Origin: Panagrolaimus kolymaensis
Lineage: Eukaryota; Nematoda; Chromadorea; Rhabditida; Panagrolaimidae
NCBI GenBank assembly: GCA_028622995.1
Contig: JAJQJQ010000051.1
Location: forward strand, 1,302,001-1,366,000
DNA: 64,000 nucleotides
Direction of reading: 5' to 3'
Shown here: positions 26,570 to 38,485 of the stretch, one piece after another
How the letters are laid out: each line of letters opens with the position of its first letter
How positions within the stretch are numbered: the stretch's first letter is position 1
Notes under the pieces: model-generated
Database searches by the model: none
Told to the model about the DNA's origin: nothing
Seen by the model: the letters and a program-made list of their open reading frames with translations, nothing else
Position numbers and translations under genes: made by a program

Positions 26570-27359
26570 TCCATTTTTTTATCAATAAAAAAAGCTTTTA
26601 AACGCCGTTCGCTCCAAATTTATATTTAATTTCATTATTTTTTTTAACACATCACTTTTCTTCTTCTTTGTTTGAAGAAACCAAAAATAAATATCAAATA
26701 TTTGCCCTTCTTTCTTTTTTTTTATATCTCTGAAGCCTCAATGCTACAAAGTAAGTAAATAAGTAGGAGGATGAAAAGATGAAGAAGAAAAAAAAATAAA
26801 CGAAATGAAACTAATCTTTTATTTTTCTTAATTTCTTTCTTTCATTAAAAAATAAAAAATATTTTAATTTTAACATTTTCCTTTTTTGCTTTTGAAGAAT
26901 TTTTTTTTTTTTGCAAGACAGAGGAATTTTTTTTAGAAGGCTTTCCCTAGTTATGAGATGATTGATTTATGAGAAATGTGTGCCAAAATAAAAATTAAAA
27001 AAAAGTGCAAAAGAGAAACTAATCTTCGGAAGAAAAAAAAGGAATGTTTCTTCTTTTTTTAATTATTATTTTCAATGTGTTTAATTAAGAAAATAAAGGA
27101 GGGATGAATGAATGAAAAACAGATATATTGTAATTACACTTTTTTCTCTTTCATACTTTTGCATAGTTTTTAAGGGTTTTGAGAAAAAGAAGATGAGGAA
27201 AATGAAAGTAATTAAAATTGTTTCGATATATTTTTTTATTTTGTTACTTTCACTTTATTAAAAAAATTTGGGAAGATAAATTCACAATCGATGTCTGTAA
27301 TTATATTTTGACGACGACAACATTCTTCGTGTTATTTTTTTATTATGAAAAAACGTTAA

Positions 27360-27407
27360 CGATAGTAATCTAATATCAATAATTTTTGCAAAATTGGATT
27401 GCTATCA
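27360..27407 (-). repeat. 49-bp TGATAGTAAC/TTACTATCA element
   Basis: On the minus strand it begins TGATAGCAAT, has core AAATTATTG and ends TACTATC. Intergenic, upstream of the LRR-PDZ gene. Confidence 0.75.
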
Positions 27408-27710
27408 TTTTAAAAAAAATTGAATTATCTCTGTTAAATTTTGCAAAAATAATTAACACCTTTTCTATTTTTATTCTTTTTATATTTATTATATTATGTG
27501 TGGGCTAATAATTATATTTTTAAAAGCAATAACCACGTCTAGCATTTTTTTTTATTGCTTTTCTGCTTTTTTCCATTTCCGCATTTTTTATGAGGTTTCT
27601 TTTCTTCTTCTTTTTTGTTAAAGAAAAAATTTGTTTATGATTTTCATTCCTGCATAATGAGATTCTCATTTAATATAATTTTTAGGGTTTCATTTTCAAA
27701 AAATATTTTG

Positions 27711-27759
27711 TGATAGTAACAATTTTACAGCAATTAGTTCCGTTTTTTTATTACTATCA
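27711..27759 (-). repeat. 49-bp TGATAGTAAC/TTACTATCA element
   Basis: Arms TGATAGTAAC and TTACTATCA are perfect. Read on the minus strand, the core is ACTAATTGC at positions 22-30. Confidence 0.8.
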
Positions 27760-28403
27760 CTAATATTGTCTTTTTTTCAAGTCATGGCTATTTCCAATTT
27801 TAAATGAACCCTACAACCTTTGCTTCTGCAATCGATACAGCTAGCAAAGAAAAAAAAATTTTTCTTCCAAAAATGACCTAAATTTATACCTAACTTCGCT
27901 CCTTTTTACTTTTCACTATCATTTTTATTTTTCACGGGAGAAAGATGAAGGAAAAAATGAAGAAGCTCGCGCTCTACTGTTGGGTAAAAAAAACGAGATT
28001 AGAATCTCTTGCTCCGTTTAATTTTTATTTATTTATTTTTTTACTTCGGTGCGTTGGCAGACGTTGAAGGCGGCGAGGCGAGCCTTCACATTGAATCTTC
28101 TTCATCGATGGTTGGTTGATTTTTTCAACTGCAGCCACAAAATCGTGTTTTTATCTCTTCTCCTGTTTTTTTTTATTTTCCAATGAATATTCTTAATTTT
28201 TTTTTTCATTCACAAAAACGAGTTAAAATTTTTTTTAACATTTCGCGGCGGTTAAAATAAATAAATAAATAATTTAATGAAAATGAAGTGGAAAATAATT
28301 GGTGGTTTTATTTTTTATATTTATTATCTTTTGTTTTTTGCTGCGCTTCTTTTTTACACATTTTTGTGATTTGCTTCCTTTAGTTCGAATTTATGAAGGT
28401 TGA

Positions 28404-28685
28404 AGATAGTAATATAAAAGTGACAATACTTTGATAATTTCGGTAACTTTCATTTGAAAGCTGCCGCGAGAGTAACGCGAATTTAACAATATTTTTTATA
28501 TTAGAAGTACTCTCATTTTAGATAAAAACAAAAAACATTGAAAGTAATAAAAAATTTAACAATTTTTCTTATTTATTTTTTTGATTATTTTCACAGTTAA
28601 AAAAATTTTAGTGTCTTAAGTTTCTCTTTCTTCTTTTTGAAAGTACACAATTTCTTTGATAATTAACCAATTTTAATTACTATCA
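28404..28685 (-). repeat. cluster of four 49-bp elements
   Basis: Copies lie at 28404-28452, 28467-28515, about 28539-28592 and 28638-28685. The first two have minus-strand cores AAGTATTGT and AAATATTGT at positions 22-30. The second has compensating arms (GAGAGTAAC with ACTCTC). The third and fourth are more degraded. The cluster lies 0.3-0.6 kb upstream of the LRR-PDZ start codon. Confidence 0.65.
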
Positions 28686-28977
28686 CTAAAATTGAGCGTT
28701 CGTGTATTATTTTTTATTAGATTTGAATAAATATTTTCCTTCGATCGTGTTTTTCTTTCGCGTTCGTGAATGAAAAAAACTCGTAAAAAAGAAAAATTTT
28801 GAATTTCTTTATTCACAAAATTTTTTTATATTTTAATTTTTCCTTTATTTTTTCAGGGGAATGACCTAGAGATTTGCCTCTATAACTCACTCTATCACAA
28901 AAAAAGAAAGAAGAAAATATTAATTTACTTTTTTTATTCGTTAACTTAGAAAGCTGTTATAATTATAAATATTAAAA

Positions 28978-31900
28978 ATGAAATTCTTTTGCTTCCCCAT
29001 TTTTGCTTGCCGAGGCAAAGTTGATAGCCTTGATTATTCCTGCCAAAAATTAGAAAACATCCCAGATGCAATTTTAAAATGCGGTAAACATCTTGAAGAA
29101 TTGGATTTAAGTTTGAATCAGCTCGTTGATTTACCACCTGTAAATATTTTTTTATTTTTTAACTCTCACAACAAATTTTTAATTATATATTTTTTAGGCA
29201 TTTTTCAAATTAACCAAACTTCAAAGATTGGATTTAAGCAATAATCTATTTGAAACAATCCCCATTGAATTTGGAGATTTAAAACATTTGATTGAATTAG
29301 ATATTAGAAATAATCGTAAGTTTTATAAATATAAATGAAAGTAATAAATTTTTTCAAAATATCGTAATTTTTTTGTTACTATCACTTTCATGATAATAAC
29401 CAACATTTGGAAATTATTATCAAATAGTTGTTACTATCATAATTATTTTCTTTTTGGCACTGACTTCTAATAATTTTTTTAGGCATTGTTGATATTGCTC
29501 CTGATATGCAATTAAGTCCACATTTGGTTGTTATTGATTTTAGCAGTAATTTATTATCTGCTGGGTAAGTCACATACTCCGAAATTTATAATTATAAAAT
29601 TTATTTTTTTAGAACCCTTCCAAAATCGATTGTATTGCTTACAAATTTAACCCATCTAAATATTTCCAATAATCCCATTGCTGAACTTCCGGATAATATT
29701 GATAATCTTCAAAACTTGCGTTCCCTCGATGCGCGACAATGCGATCTTCGACAATTGCCTGCTTCGATCGTGAAGCTTCGCCAACTCCAGAGATTGGATG
29801 TGGGAGAAAATAATTTGGCTGAATTGCCTGAAAATTTTGGAGATTTAGAAAATTTGCGTGAATTTGATGCGGAAGAAAATGATTTAATTGCTTTATCGGA
29901 TTCAATTTTGGGTTGTAAAAAATTGGAATCTTTGGTGATTTCTGATAATCGTTTGAAATATTTGCCTCGAGATATTGGAGAATTAACAAATTTGTTGGAA
30001 TTAAATGCGCATTCAAATGAAATAGAAATGATTCCAACGAGTATTCGACATTTGACGAGTTTGAAAATTCTGAGATTAAATAATAATTTCATTTCTGATA
30101 TTCCTCAATCGATTGGAAGTTTAAATGCTTTGCATGAATTATATTTAAATGGAAATCGATTGGAAACTATTCCATCGAGTATTGGAAATCTTAAAAAACT
30201 TAATTTTCTCGATGTTTCTTCAAATCAATTAATTTCCCTTCCAACGACTATTGGATCTTTGGAAAATTTGGGATCTTTACTTATTCGATCAAATAAACTT
30301 CGAGAAATTCCATCAGAAATTGGAAGACTCACTAAACTTCGCGTGCTTGATGTCGTAGATAATTCTCTTGAAGATCTTCCCTACACTTTACTCGTAATTA
30401 AAGATACCCTTCGTGCATTATATTTATCAGCGGATCGTCCAATGAAAATTGGAGTCCTCAAAGAATCCATTGGAAAATCTAATATTAAAGTTTTAAGCCA
30501 TTATATGCTTCCACAAAAGAATTATTCTATTATTCCACATAATGGAGATAATAAATCCGCTGTGGGTGGTGCAAGAGTATGCTTCGCTGGAGATGTGCCA
30601 CTTGCAAGTGAAGAAGAAATAAATGAAAATGAAAGTCAAGAAGAAAATAAAGCTATTGGAAATTTTGAGCGATATGATACTCCACATCCAAAACAATTTG
30701 GACATAAATATCAAAAAACTATTCTTCAAGCTAAACGAAATTCAAGGGATATGACTGGAATGGTTGAAACTAGTGGAAATGGGATGCGAATAGATTTAGA
30801 TGAAATAAATAATATTCAACTTCGCCCTCTTCGATCTGTGCTTAAAAATCGTCCACAATCAACTATTTCGGCTTCAATGGAAACGGCCGAAACTAAAACT
30901 GTTATCATTCGAAGGCAAGATGACACACTGGGTTGGACAATTTTTGGTGGAATTAATTCAGCTATTCCATTTAAAGATAGCGATCATGGATTTTTTGTTT
31001 CTAAACTTGTCGCCGGAGGACCTGCGGATCAAGCTGGAATAAGTGTGGGTGATAAAATTCTTGCAGTTAATGGTCGACCACTCAAAGGTTTAACTCATGA
31101 TCAATGTGTAAGTATTATTCAAGATGCAGGAGATTTAATGGAATTACGAATTGAATCAAGCAATAATCCTGCTGAAAAACTTGCCCTCTCTCAATCTCAA
31201 TCAAAAATGAGTCTTGCAAGTGAAGGGCCACCAACTTCATTTGCTCCAATTTTAATTCCTAAAAATGACGAACCCGAAGTTTCCACTGATGTTATATCAG
31301 TTCCAATTAAATGTGAACTTGATGGTTCTCCTGGATTTACAATTTGCGGAGGAACAGCAACTATGCCTATATGCATCAAAGATATAATACCTCATGGTCC
31401 TGCTGCTTGTACCGGAAAACTAAAAGCTGGCGATCGCATTCTCTCAGTGAATGGAACAAATGTTAAAATGTCAAGACTTAATCAAGTTGAAGCTCTCCTT
31501 AAAATAGTAAATCCTGATTTGGAGTTATATCTTGTGGTTGAAAGAGTGAATTTTAAATCCACACAAAATTTAGTTCAAAGTTTATTAGCTCCATCAAGAT
31601 CTATGCCATCGCTTTTATTACCTCATCTCTCGTTGGATGAGACAACTACAAATGGTCAACAAAGTGCTTTCACACCATATAATGTGAAACATCAACAACA
31701 ACAAAAGTCAGGTGCATCAGGGCATGCAAGAAAACCATCAGGAGATTTTTCACCTAATTATTTTGTTAATTTAACTGCTGAACCTAAAAGTGCATTCGTT
31801 CCAAATCGATCGAGATCATTTGGAAATTTAGTTCTTGAAGCTGCAAATGAACAACAACAAAGCGTTAATTATCCAACAAAATCAAGAGCGTCTCAAAATG

Positions 31901-33245
31901 GAAATGGAAATCAATCATATGATTGTAATAATTTCATTCTCTCATCACCCAAAAAAAGAGAAGAAACAAAAATAAAATCTCCAACAATCCCAAATAAACC
32001 AATTGCTGCTACCAGTCAACTTCGACAACCTAGTGCTTCAGTTTTGGAAAAAGTTAAAACTCCTCCAACATCATTATCAACTTCACCAGAACCTATTGCC
32101 GCTTCAAGTCCTGCTCCAACAACTGCTTCCACGAGTCGATTAGTTCAACCAACAAAAATTCCTCCACCAGTTGCTCCTAAACCTAAAATTGTAAGTCTAA
32201 CAACTAAAATAATAAGTTTATAAATTCACACACAAAAAATTAAAAGCAGCAACTAAATAATATTCCATAATTTTTTTAGAACATAACCGCTAAAACTCAA
32301 GTACCAGAAAAATTAACATTTGTATCAAAAATTAAAAGATTTGAAGAAGAAATCAATGCTCAAAATGCTGCAGCATCAACATCAAATTCAACCGCTACAA
32401 AAAACAACAGCGGCGGTGGATTTGCTCCTCCACCAAAGAAACCTTTAATAAGTTCAAATGATTTACAAAAGCTTCAAGAAGATGAAACTCGAAGAATAAT
32501 AAATAATAATACACCAAAATTTAATGATTACAACAATGAGGCGGAAGAAGCTAACACGATTGCTTCTCCATCAAATGAATATGAACAAATGCTCAATAAT
32601 ATGTAAGCATTAAAACTCCTAACATTTTTCCCCAAAAAAAAAAAAATATATATATATAATACTTATTTCAAAATTATTTGTTTTTAGAGTATCACCTTCA
32701 ATGCCAGCAGTAGTTCGAACAAAAAATGCTGAACTTCGTGCACAAGCTGCAGCTTTAGCAAATAATAATAGCGGTGGCGGCAGTGGTAGTGGAGTTTCAC
32801 CTTCCCCAGTTCCTTCATCAGCTTCGTCATCTGAGTTGTTGCAAAGATCCGATTCTGCAGCTTCATCAACATCCTTGAGAAATTTAGATCCACAAGAACT
32901 TGAAAAACAAAAACTTTGGAGGCAAGCAAGAATGAAAAGTATGGAATTAGCTTCTAAACAAGCTGGAGATATTATGAATGAGCTTCGACAAATGAGTGTA
33001 AGTAGTTACATTCGTCCTTAAAATTCTCGATTTGGATTCATCGAAGTAAAATTTAATCCATTTTTTTAAAAAACTTTTTTCTACGATCAAAAAATAAAAA
33101 AGCTTCGATGAATTTCCTTCATTCTTTGGCTTTGTGATTCTTAATGAAAACCAATGCTAAACAATAAACTTTTTTTTTTCAGCGGCTATCAAATATTTCT
33201 GAAGATCGTTCCATCGTTCAACCATCACCCATTCCAACAACCTAA
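28978..33245 (+). CDS. LAP protein: LET-413/Scribble-like paralogue with LRRs and two PDZ domains
   Basis: Seven exons, 28978-29139, 29198-29315, 29483-29564, 29613-32190, 32280-32602, 32688-32997 and 33183-33245, join without frame conflict into 1211 residues. Residues of about 35-480 are 23-residue leucine-rich repeats of the LAP type (LxxLxLxxNxLxxLPxxI). A LAP-specific segment follows, with NFERYDTPHPK. Two PDZ domains lie at about 548-635 (loop LGWTIFGG) and 682-770 (loop PGFTICGG). The tail contains RSRSFGN, a PPPVAPKPK proline motif, VVRTKNAE, WRQARMKS and RLSNISEDRS. The same tail motifs are in the upstream four-PDZ gene, so these are paralogues. Likely role: basolateral polarity or junction scaffold. 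It lacks the LWLSENQ and GGPKVRFD motifs of the first gene, so it is the divergent copy. A TTAACTTAG acceptor ends 29 bases before the ATG. Confidence 0.9.
29336..29439 (+). repeat. two adjacent 49-bp elements in an intron
   Basis: Copies at 29336-29384 (core AAATATCGT) and 29391-29439 (TGATAATAAC, core AATTATTAT) are only six bases apart. Both end in GTTACTATCA. They fill most of the third intron (29316-29482) of the LRR-PDZ gene. Confidence 0.8.
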
Positions 33246-34101
33246 AAAAAACAACCACAAAAGCATATTAATTTATTTTTATATATTAAATCCCAATTTT
33301 TTTTTATCTTTAATTAATTTATTATTTTCTTTTGACTGACATCCTTCCTTCCTTTTTTCCATTATCAATCCAATCCATCCATTCATTCATTTTTCCTATA
33401 TATAATTTACGCATTTTTTAAAAAAAATTTTTATATTCCATAATTTTTTATTATTACAATACTTTACTTCTTTTTTTTTGCCTATGGCAAATAAATGCCT
33501 TTTTATAAAGTTTTTTTTTCTTCATTGTTTCACTTTTTTTTCCTAAACTTTTATTATTCCTCCATTCTTTTTCTTTTTTATTGTTGCAAAAAACAAAACA
33601 AAATTGTGATTACACATTTAAAACTTTTGAGTTTACTTTTAACCCATTTTTTTTCTAATTAATTTATTTATTTATTTCATTGTTGAGATTTTTCTTTTCT
33701 TCCATTTTTTTAACGCTGTTATTATTCTATCATGTTTTTTTAAGTTTGTGCAATTAATTTTTTAAAGAATCAATCATAAAAATAATCAAAAAAAACTGTT
33801 GAAAGTTTAATTTAAGGAGAAAATATTGAAAATTTCTGTGGTTATTCTTTTAGCCATTATTGTTTTTTAAAAGCGAGAGAGGAACATAAAAAAGCATAAA
33901 TAAAAAGTTTGCAAATCGAATATATGAAATGGATATTTTATAAAGACACTTTTCCAAATTTTTTTGTTGCAAAAGTTTCGATAACTGCCGATGAATGGCA
34001 TTTTAGTTTACCATAATTTGTCGTGTTCTTTTTTTAATTCGTGTTTATAAATTTGCTTTGAAAAATGTGTTTCATTGTTCATTTTTTTAGAACCAAAGAA
34101 A
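33246..34101. other. intergenic region between LRR-PDZ gene and ECHDC3-like gene
   Basis: A pyrimidine-rich 3' UTR-like stretch follows the stop, with AATAAA at 33489-33494. No gene is visible. A TTTTTTTAG acceptor at 34082-34090 lies 11 bases before the next start codon. Confidence 0.5.
34082..34090 (+). promoter_or_regulatory. probable spliced-leader acceptor for ECHDC3-like gene
   Basis: TTTTTTTAG with no matching upstream coding exon, placed 11 bases before the ATG at 34102. This is the usual position of a nematode trans-splice acceptor. A 5' UTR intron is the alternative. Confidence 0.5.
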
Positions 34102-37100
34102 ATGGTGGTGCTTCTTCGACATCTTTGCTACTCTTCTACTCTTCGATGTGCTCTCAATCATAGCCGTGGTAATGGTGGATTTTTTGCTGCTGCTGCTTTT
34201 CAACAAAAACAACACCGATCATCATCATCATTTTCAACTGATACAACATCAACAACACCAACTACAGCTGAAAAATCATCAACATCAAGCGATTTATTTG
34301 AACGTGAAATATATTGTGATAACAAAGTGGTTCGCTTGGTACTTAATGCTCCAAAAGTTCGAAATTCTCTTTCATTCAATTTAATGGATTCACTTTATAA
34401 AGAATTACAAGATATTGATGCAATTGAAAAATTACGTGTTGTTATTATTGCTGGTAAAGGACCTGCTTTCAGTGCTGGACATGATTTAAAAGAATTGGTG
34501 AGTAACTTTCTTTTTTTATTTTGGTCATCTCTAGGTTAGTAAAGTTACTTATATCTGGGAAAGATAGATTTGTTCGTTAAAGAAAATAATGGGGAAACGC
34601 GAACGCTTCCCCAACATCCAAAAATTTAGCTGTCGACTATTCCGAATAGCCGTAGAAGTCAGCCTCCACCAAAAATGGTGTGACTTCGTTCTAAAGTTCT
34701 TGCCTTCTTGATCACAAGAACTTCCAGCAGATAAGTTAATGAATTATTTGCTTTTATTCCATTTCTTTGAGCCTTTATTCGAGCGGGAGAAAAGGGCGCC
34801 AAAAGGGATAGACTAAAAGAGAATGTGTAATTTTTTGATTTGCATAAAGCAAAGAAATTTTTTTTTGTGAAGTGAATAGTTAAAAAGATGGAAATAGGAA
34901 AATCTATCGAAGCTTGCTAGGGAATAGAAGATCTAACTTTGAGCAATGTCAAAGTTTGTGGTACTCATAGTTCATGTCTTTACATATTTGCTACCGTGCC
35001 ATCTCCCCATTTATCATCAATTTCATTACTAATCTGTATCCATTATTTTCAGACTAATGCAAATGGAAGTGAATATCATAAACAAGTATTTTCAAAATGC
35101 ACTGAACTTTTATCATTCATTCAACATATGCAATTACCCGTTATTGCAGAAGTGGATGGAATTGCTGCAGCAGCTGGATGTCAATTAATTTCATCATGTG
35201 ACGTTGTCGTTGCTTCACCAAAGTCAATATTTTCTGTTCCTGGGTATGTGTAAATAATTATATGTATAAACTTTGAAAGCTAAAAAAGAAAAACAAAAGC
35301 TATTATTTCTTCAATTTATAATTATGTAATGTGTTTTTTCTTTTTAGGCAACGTGTTGGTTTATTTTGCTCAACTCCTGGTGTTCCACTAGTAAGAAATA
35401 TTCCAAGAAAACTTGCTATGGATATGCTTTTAACTGGTCGTACAATTACTGCTGAAGGTTAGTGTGTTTTTGTTATGTAAAAGAAAAAATTGTGCTATGT
35501 GATTAATAATGGAACTGTATCAACAAGCTTACTGAAGCTTTGCATATTTACATGAAACCTCGTTGTTTTACTTTTTTTACTATAATTTCTTTCATTTTTT
35601 AGAAGCCCTTCGAGCTGGTTTGATTTCGCGTATATCTAAAGAAGGAGAAGAACCTCGAATTGAAGCTCTCAAAGTTGCTGAAGAAATTATTCAATTTTCT
35701 CGAACTGTTACAGCCATTGGTAAACATTTCTTTTACACTCAAGTTGAACTTCCTCAACGTGATGCATACAGGTTTGTTGTTTTTGCTTTTTGTTTGAATA
35801 TTTTTTTGAAAATGGTTTCTATTTCTGAGATGCTCCCTTCCAAAAATATAACTTTGCCATCTGTCATCTTTTTTTTGTTGCCTCGCTAAAAACCGTAATT
35901 TTTACGTCGTCTTTTTTTTGACTTTCAAAAACTCTAAAAAATGAAACGAAGAAGCAGCAATAGAAATTTTTTTATTACCGCCACTAGAAAATGGAAGCAA
36001 GCGATAAAACATAAAACCAACCTATCGTCGTTGACATGAGTTTTTTTTCCAAGAAGAAGAAGACATTCTTTGAAAATCAAAATATGGACCATGAAAAAGT
36101 AAAAACCTTTTATAGCTTGCTTGCTGGCTTCAAAATGCTTTCTTCCAATGGCACAACAACAACGACCTTTTTTAAGACTTATTTTTGTGCTTTTTTTATT
36201 TCTTTCTCCTTTTTCGGATTCTTCTCCCAATGGAGGTATATACTTTTTAATTCTTGTATTTTTTGTGGTAGTTAAAGAGAAAGAAAAAGTTAAAAGCTAA
36301 GGATTCGAATGACTTAGCTGTTGATGATCCGCAACAAAATAAAATACAATAAATAGGTACTAAAAAAGCCGTAACACTTTTGGTTGTGTTAATGCAGCTT
36401 TGCAAAATTATAAAGTGAAAAATATAATACTTTTTTTGGAAGACTTACTTGCTTGCTTTTTGAGAGACGTTGCAGTTTTTTTACTTTTCTTTTATTGGGT
36501 TGAAAAATTAATTCATAAACAATGGCGACATTTTCTCATTAATAATTCTGACAATGAAAAAGAGATGTTTTGATAGCAAGGATATATGGGGAGAAAAATA
36601 TCATACTCCTGCTATTTTAAGAAAAACTGTGACATCTAAACAACTATTTTTTCACATCGAGTCAATATTTTTTTGGAAGTTACTGTATATCAATGAACTT
36701 TCGCTTTTGAAGAAACAATGTGAGAATCAAGAAATCCGATTAGCGGCATCTTTTTGGGTACTGTATTTTTTACAAACTTTTTAAACACCTCCACCACTTT
36801 TTCTTTGTTCCATTGTCCCCAAAAAAAATTTGATTCATTTCCGGCAACAAAAAAACCATTATAATTATGCCAAAGAATTTCCTTCCATCCATCGTTTCCA
36901 TTACAGTCAAATAATAATTTAGCGCAATTTTTGACACAATTTTTTCTCTTTTTTTCTTGCACATCTGTCGTCACATGATTGCTCGACTTTTTCTTTCCTC
37001 CATCAAGCATCGAGAATGAGTCTGAAGAAACATGTGTTTTTCTTTTTTTACTAAGACACATTGAACTGACTTGACTTGTCTCGAAGAAAAAAAAAAGTCA

Positions 37101-38173
37101 TAAAACAATTATCTCTCTTTTCCGTCCGTTAACCTTTCGAAGATTTTTATTTTTTAAAAGCATGGAACAATCTAAATTGCAACAACAATACGCAATGGTA
37201 TTGCAGCAGCTTTTCTTCATTCAATTTTTTGATGACTTACTTTTTATGACCATTTATTTTTTTCTTGCTTGCGCGAAAATGAAACGCAAACGCATTCTTT
37301 TTTTTTATTATCGTCGTTGGTGTTATTGTCGTCTGCTTAAAATTGCTATTCACCAACAAAAAAAAAGTGGAATAATGAAAGCTTTCATTTTTTTTTTCTA
37401 AGAAAAAGAAAAGTGTATTCTTGTTGATGGATGGGTGGATTAATGTTAATGGTACAATAGTGGTGACATCAAAAACAAAATAAAAAAAATTAAGCATAAG
37501 GATTTTTTAAATTTCTCTTCTCTCACTTTTTCTTAAATACATACAAGAAAAAAACAATTTACGTAATCGTTGTTTCAAAAAATAAATGTAAACACTTTTA
37601 TGAGTAAAATAAAATTGCAATTTGTTTCGAAATTAAACTTGAAGCTAAACTACTTTTTAGAATCTAGAAATTAACGATGACGTAAAAATTTAAATAAGGA
37701 TTTTCCTTTAATCACACTATACATGTCATCAATTGTAGAAGGTACAAAGAATGTGTATTTAATTAGATAAACCCAAGTACATTTATAAGCTATTTGTAGA
37801 CAACACAAAATTTTGAATACTCTAAACAACTGTTTTGTAGACAGTAAACTCTTGCGTAATTTGGCTTTATAGTGTTACTCATTTTTGTTACACAGCGTCG
37901 GGGCACGAAATTAAAAAAGTGTTCAAAATCTTCCTTTATCACGAGCAAAATTTCTTAATTGATACTACAATATTTCACACATTTTTCTCTCAATAATTTC
38001 TGTAACTTTCTTTATTAATACTTATTTTATATTTCAGATATGGTGAAGCTGTAATGGTCGAAAATTTGAAAATGCGTGATGGTCAAGAAGGAATTCAATC
38101 ATTTATTGAAAAGCGTAAACCAACATTTGAACATACAATTGATAAAGTTGCTGCAACAACCAAAACAGAATGA
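34102..38173 (+). CDS. ECHDC3: enoyl-CoA hydratase domain-containing protein 3-like, mitochondrial
   Basis: Five exons, 34102-34497, 35053-35243, 35348-35457, 35603-35771 and 38038-38173, give 333 residues with consistent phases. The N-terminus is rich in R, S and hydrophobic residues without acids for about 50 residues, as in mitochondrial targeting peptides. The crotonase fold follows, with SAGHDLKEL (first oxyanion segment), [17 protein letters not shown] (second oxyanion helix), [10 protein letters not shown] and a C-terminal LRDGQEG-type motif ([17 protein letters not shown]). These phrases are characteristic of ECHDC3, an enoyl-CoA hydratase-like protein whose substrate is not firmly established. 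The ATG at 34102 follows an acceptor-like TTTTTTTAG. The last intron is 2.3 kb. AATAAA occurs at 38177 and 38317. Confidence 0.92.
34591..34730 (+). other. run of GC-rich hairpins inside an ECHDC3-like intron
   Basis: Four neighbouring inverted repeats occur: GGGGAA/TTCCCC (34591-34612); CTATT/AATAG inside GCTG/CAGC (34630-34664); CACC/GGTG near 34668-34681; and AAGTTCTTG/CAAGAACTT further right. Composition is clearly less AT-rich than the rest of the intron. I do not recognise a known RNA, and it may equally be a short insertion. Confidence 0.4.
35772..38037. other. 2.3-kb last intron of ECHDC3-like gene
   Basis: No nested gene was accepted. Frames such as 36690-37061 (minus) are low in complexity and lack domain features. 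Confidence 0.5.
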
Positions 38174-38435
38174 ACGAATAAATAATTTTTGATCGATCAA
38201 TTCTATCTATATTTTTTCTTTTATTGTTGTTAGGAATTTTATTATTATTATTGTATTATTATTTATTATGCTCAATATATTATTTTACTTTATTTTTTTT
38301 GTGATTAGGTAAAACAAATAAATTTATTTTTCTTTATTAAAGGTTTTTTGAATTCTTAACAACAAAATCAATTAAGAAATTTTATGGAGTTAGGTTTTTT
38401 GGCGCAAAAAAGAAAAATGGACTAAATTTTATAAA

Positions 38436-38485
38436 TGATAGTAACAACCTTCAATGAATTATTGTTAAACTTTTTGTTACTATCA
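38436..38485 (+). repeat. 49-bp TGATAGTAAC/TTACTATCA element (best-preserved copy)
   Basis: A 10-base perfect inverted pair TGATAGTAAC and GTTACTATCA, with core AATTATTGT at positions 22-30. Intergenic, downstream of the ECHDC3-like gene. Confidence 0.85.

Larger units (their letters stand above)
18350..28977. other. 10.6-kb gene-poor intergenic region
   Basis: No coding gene is supported. Sequence between about 20500 and 22300 is somewhat less AT-rich, with a short ATG frame at 21951 of 16 codons and several serine-, cysteine- or phenylalanine-rich shadow frames, none with domain character. The region contains a GA microsatellite (21657-21672), a GAC run (25922-25940) and many copies of the 49-bp palindromic element. 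It may hold distal regulatory DNA or 5' UTR exons of the LRR-PDZ gene: acceptor-like TTTCAG at 28851-28856 and TTAACTTAG ending at 28949. Confidence 0.4.
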
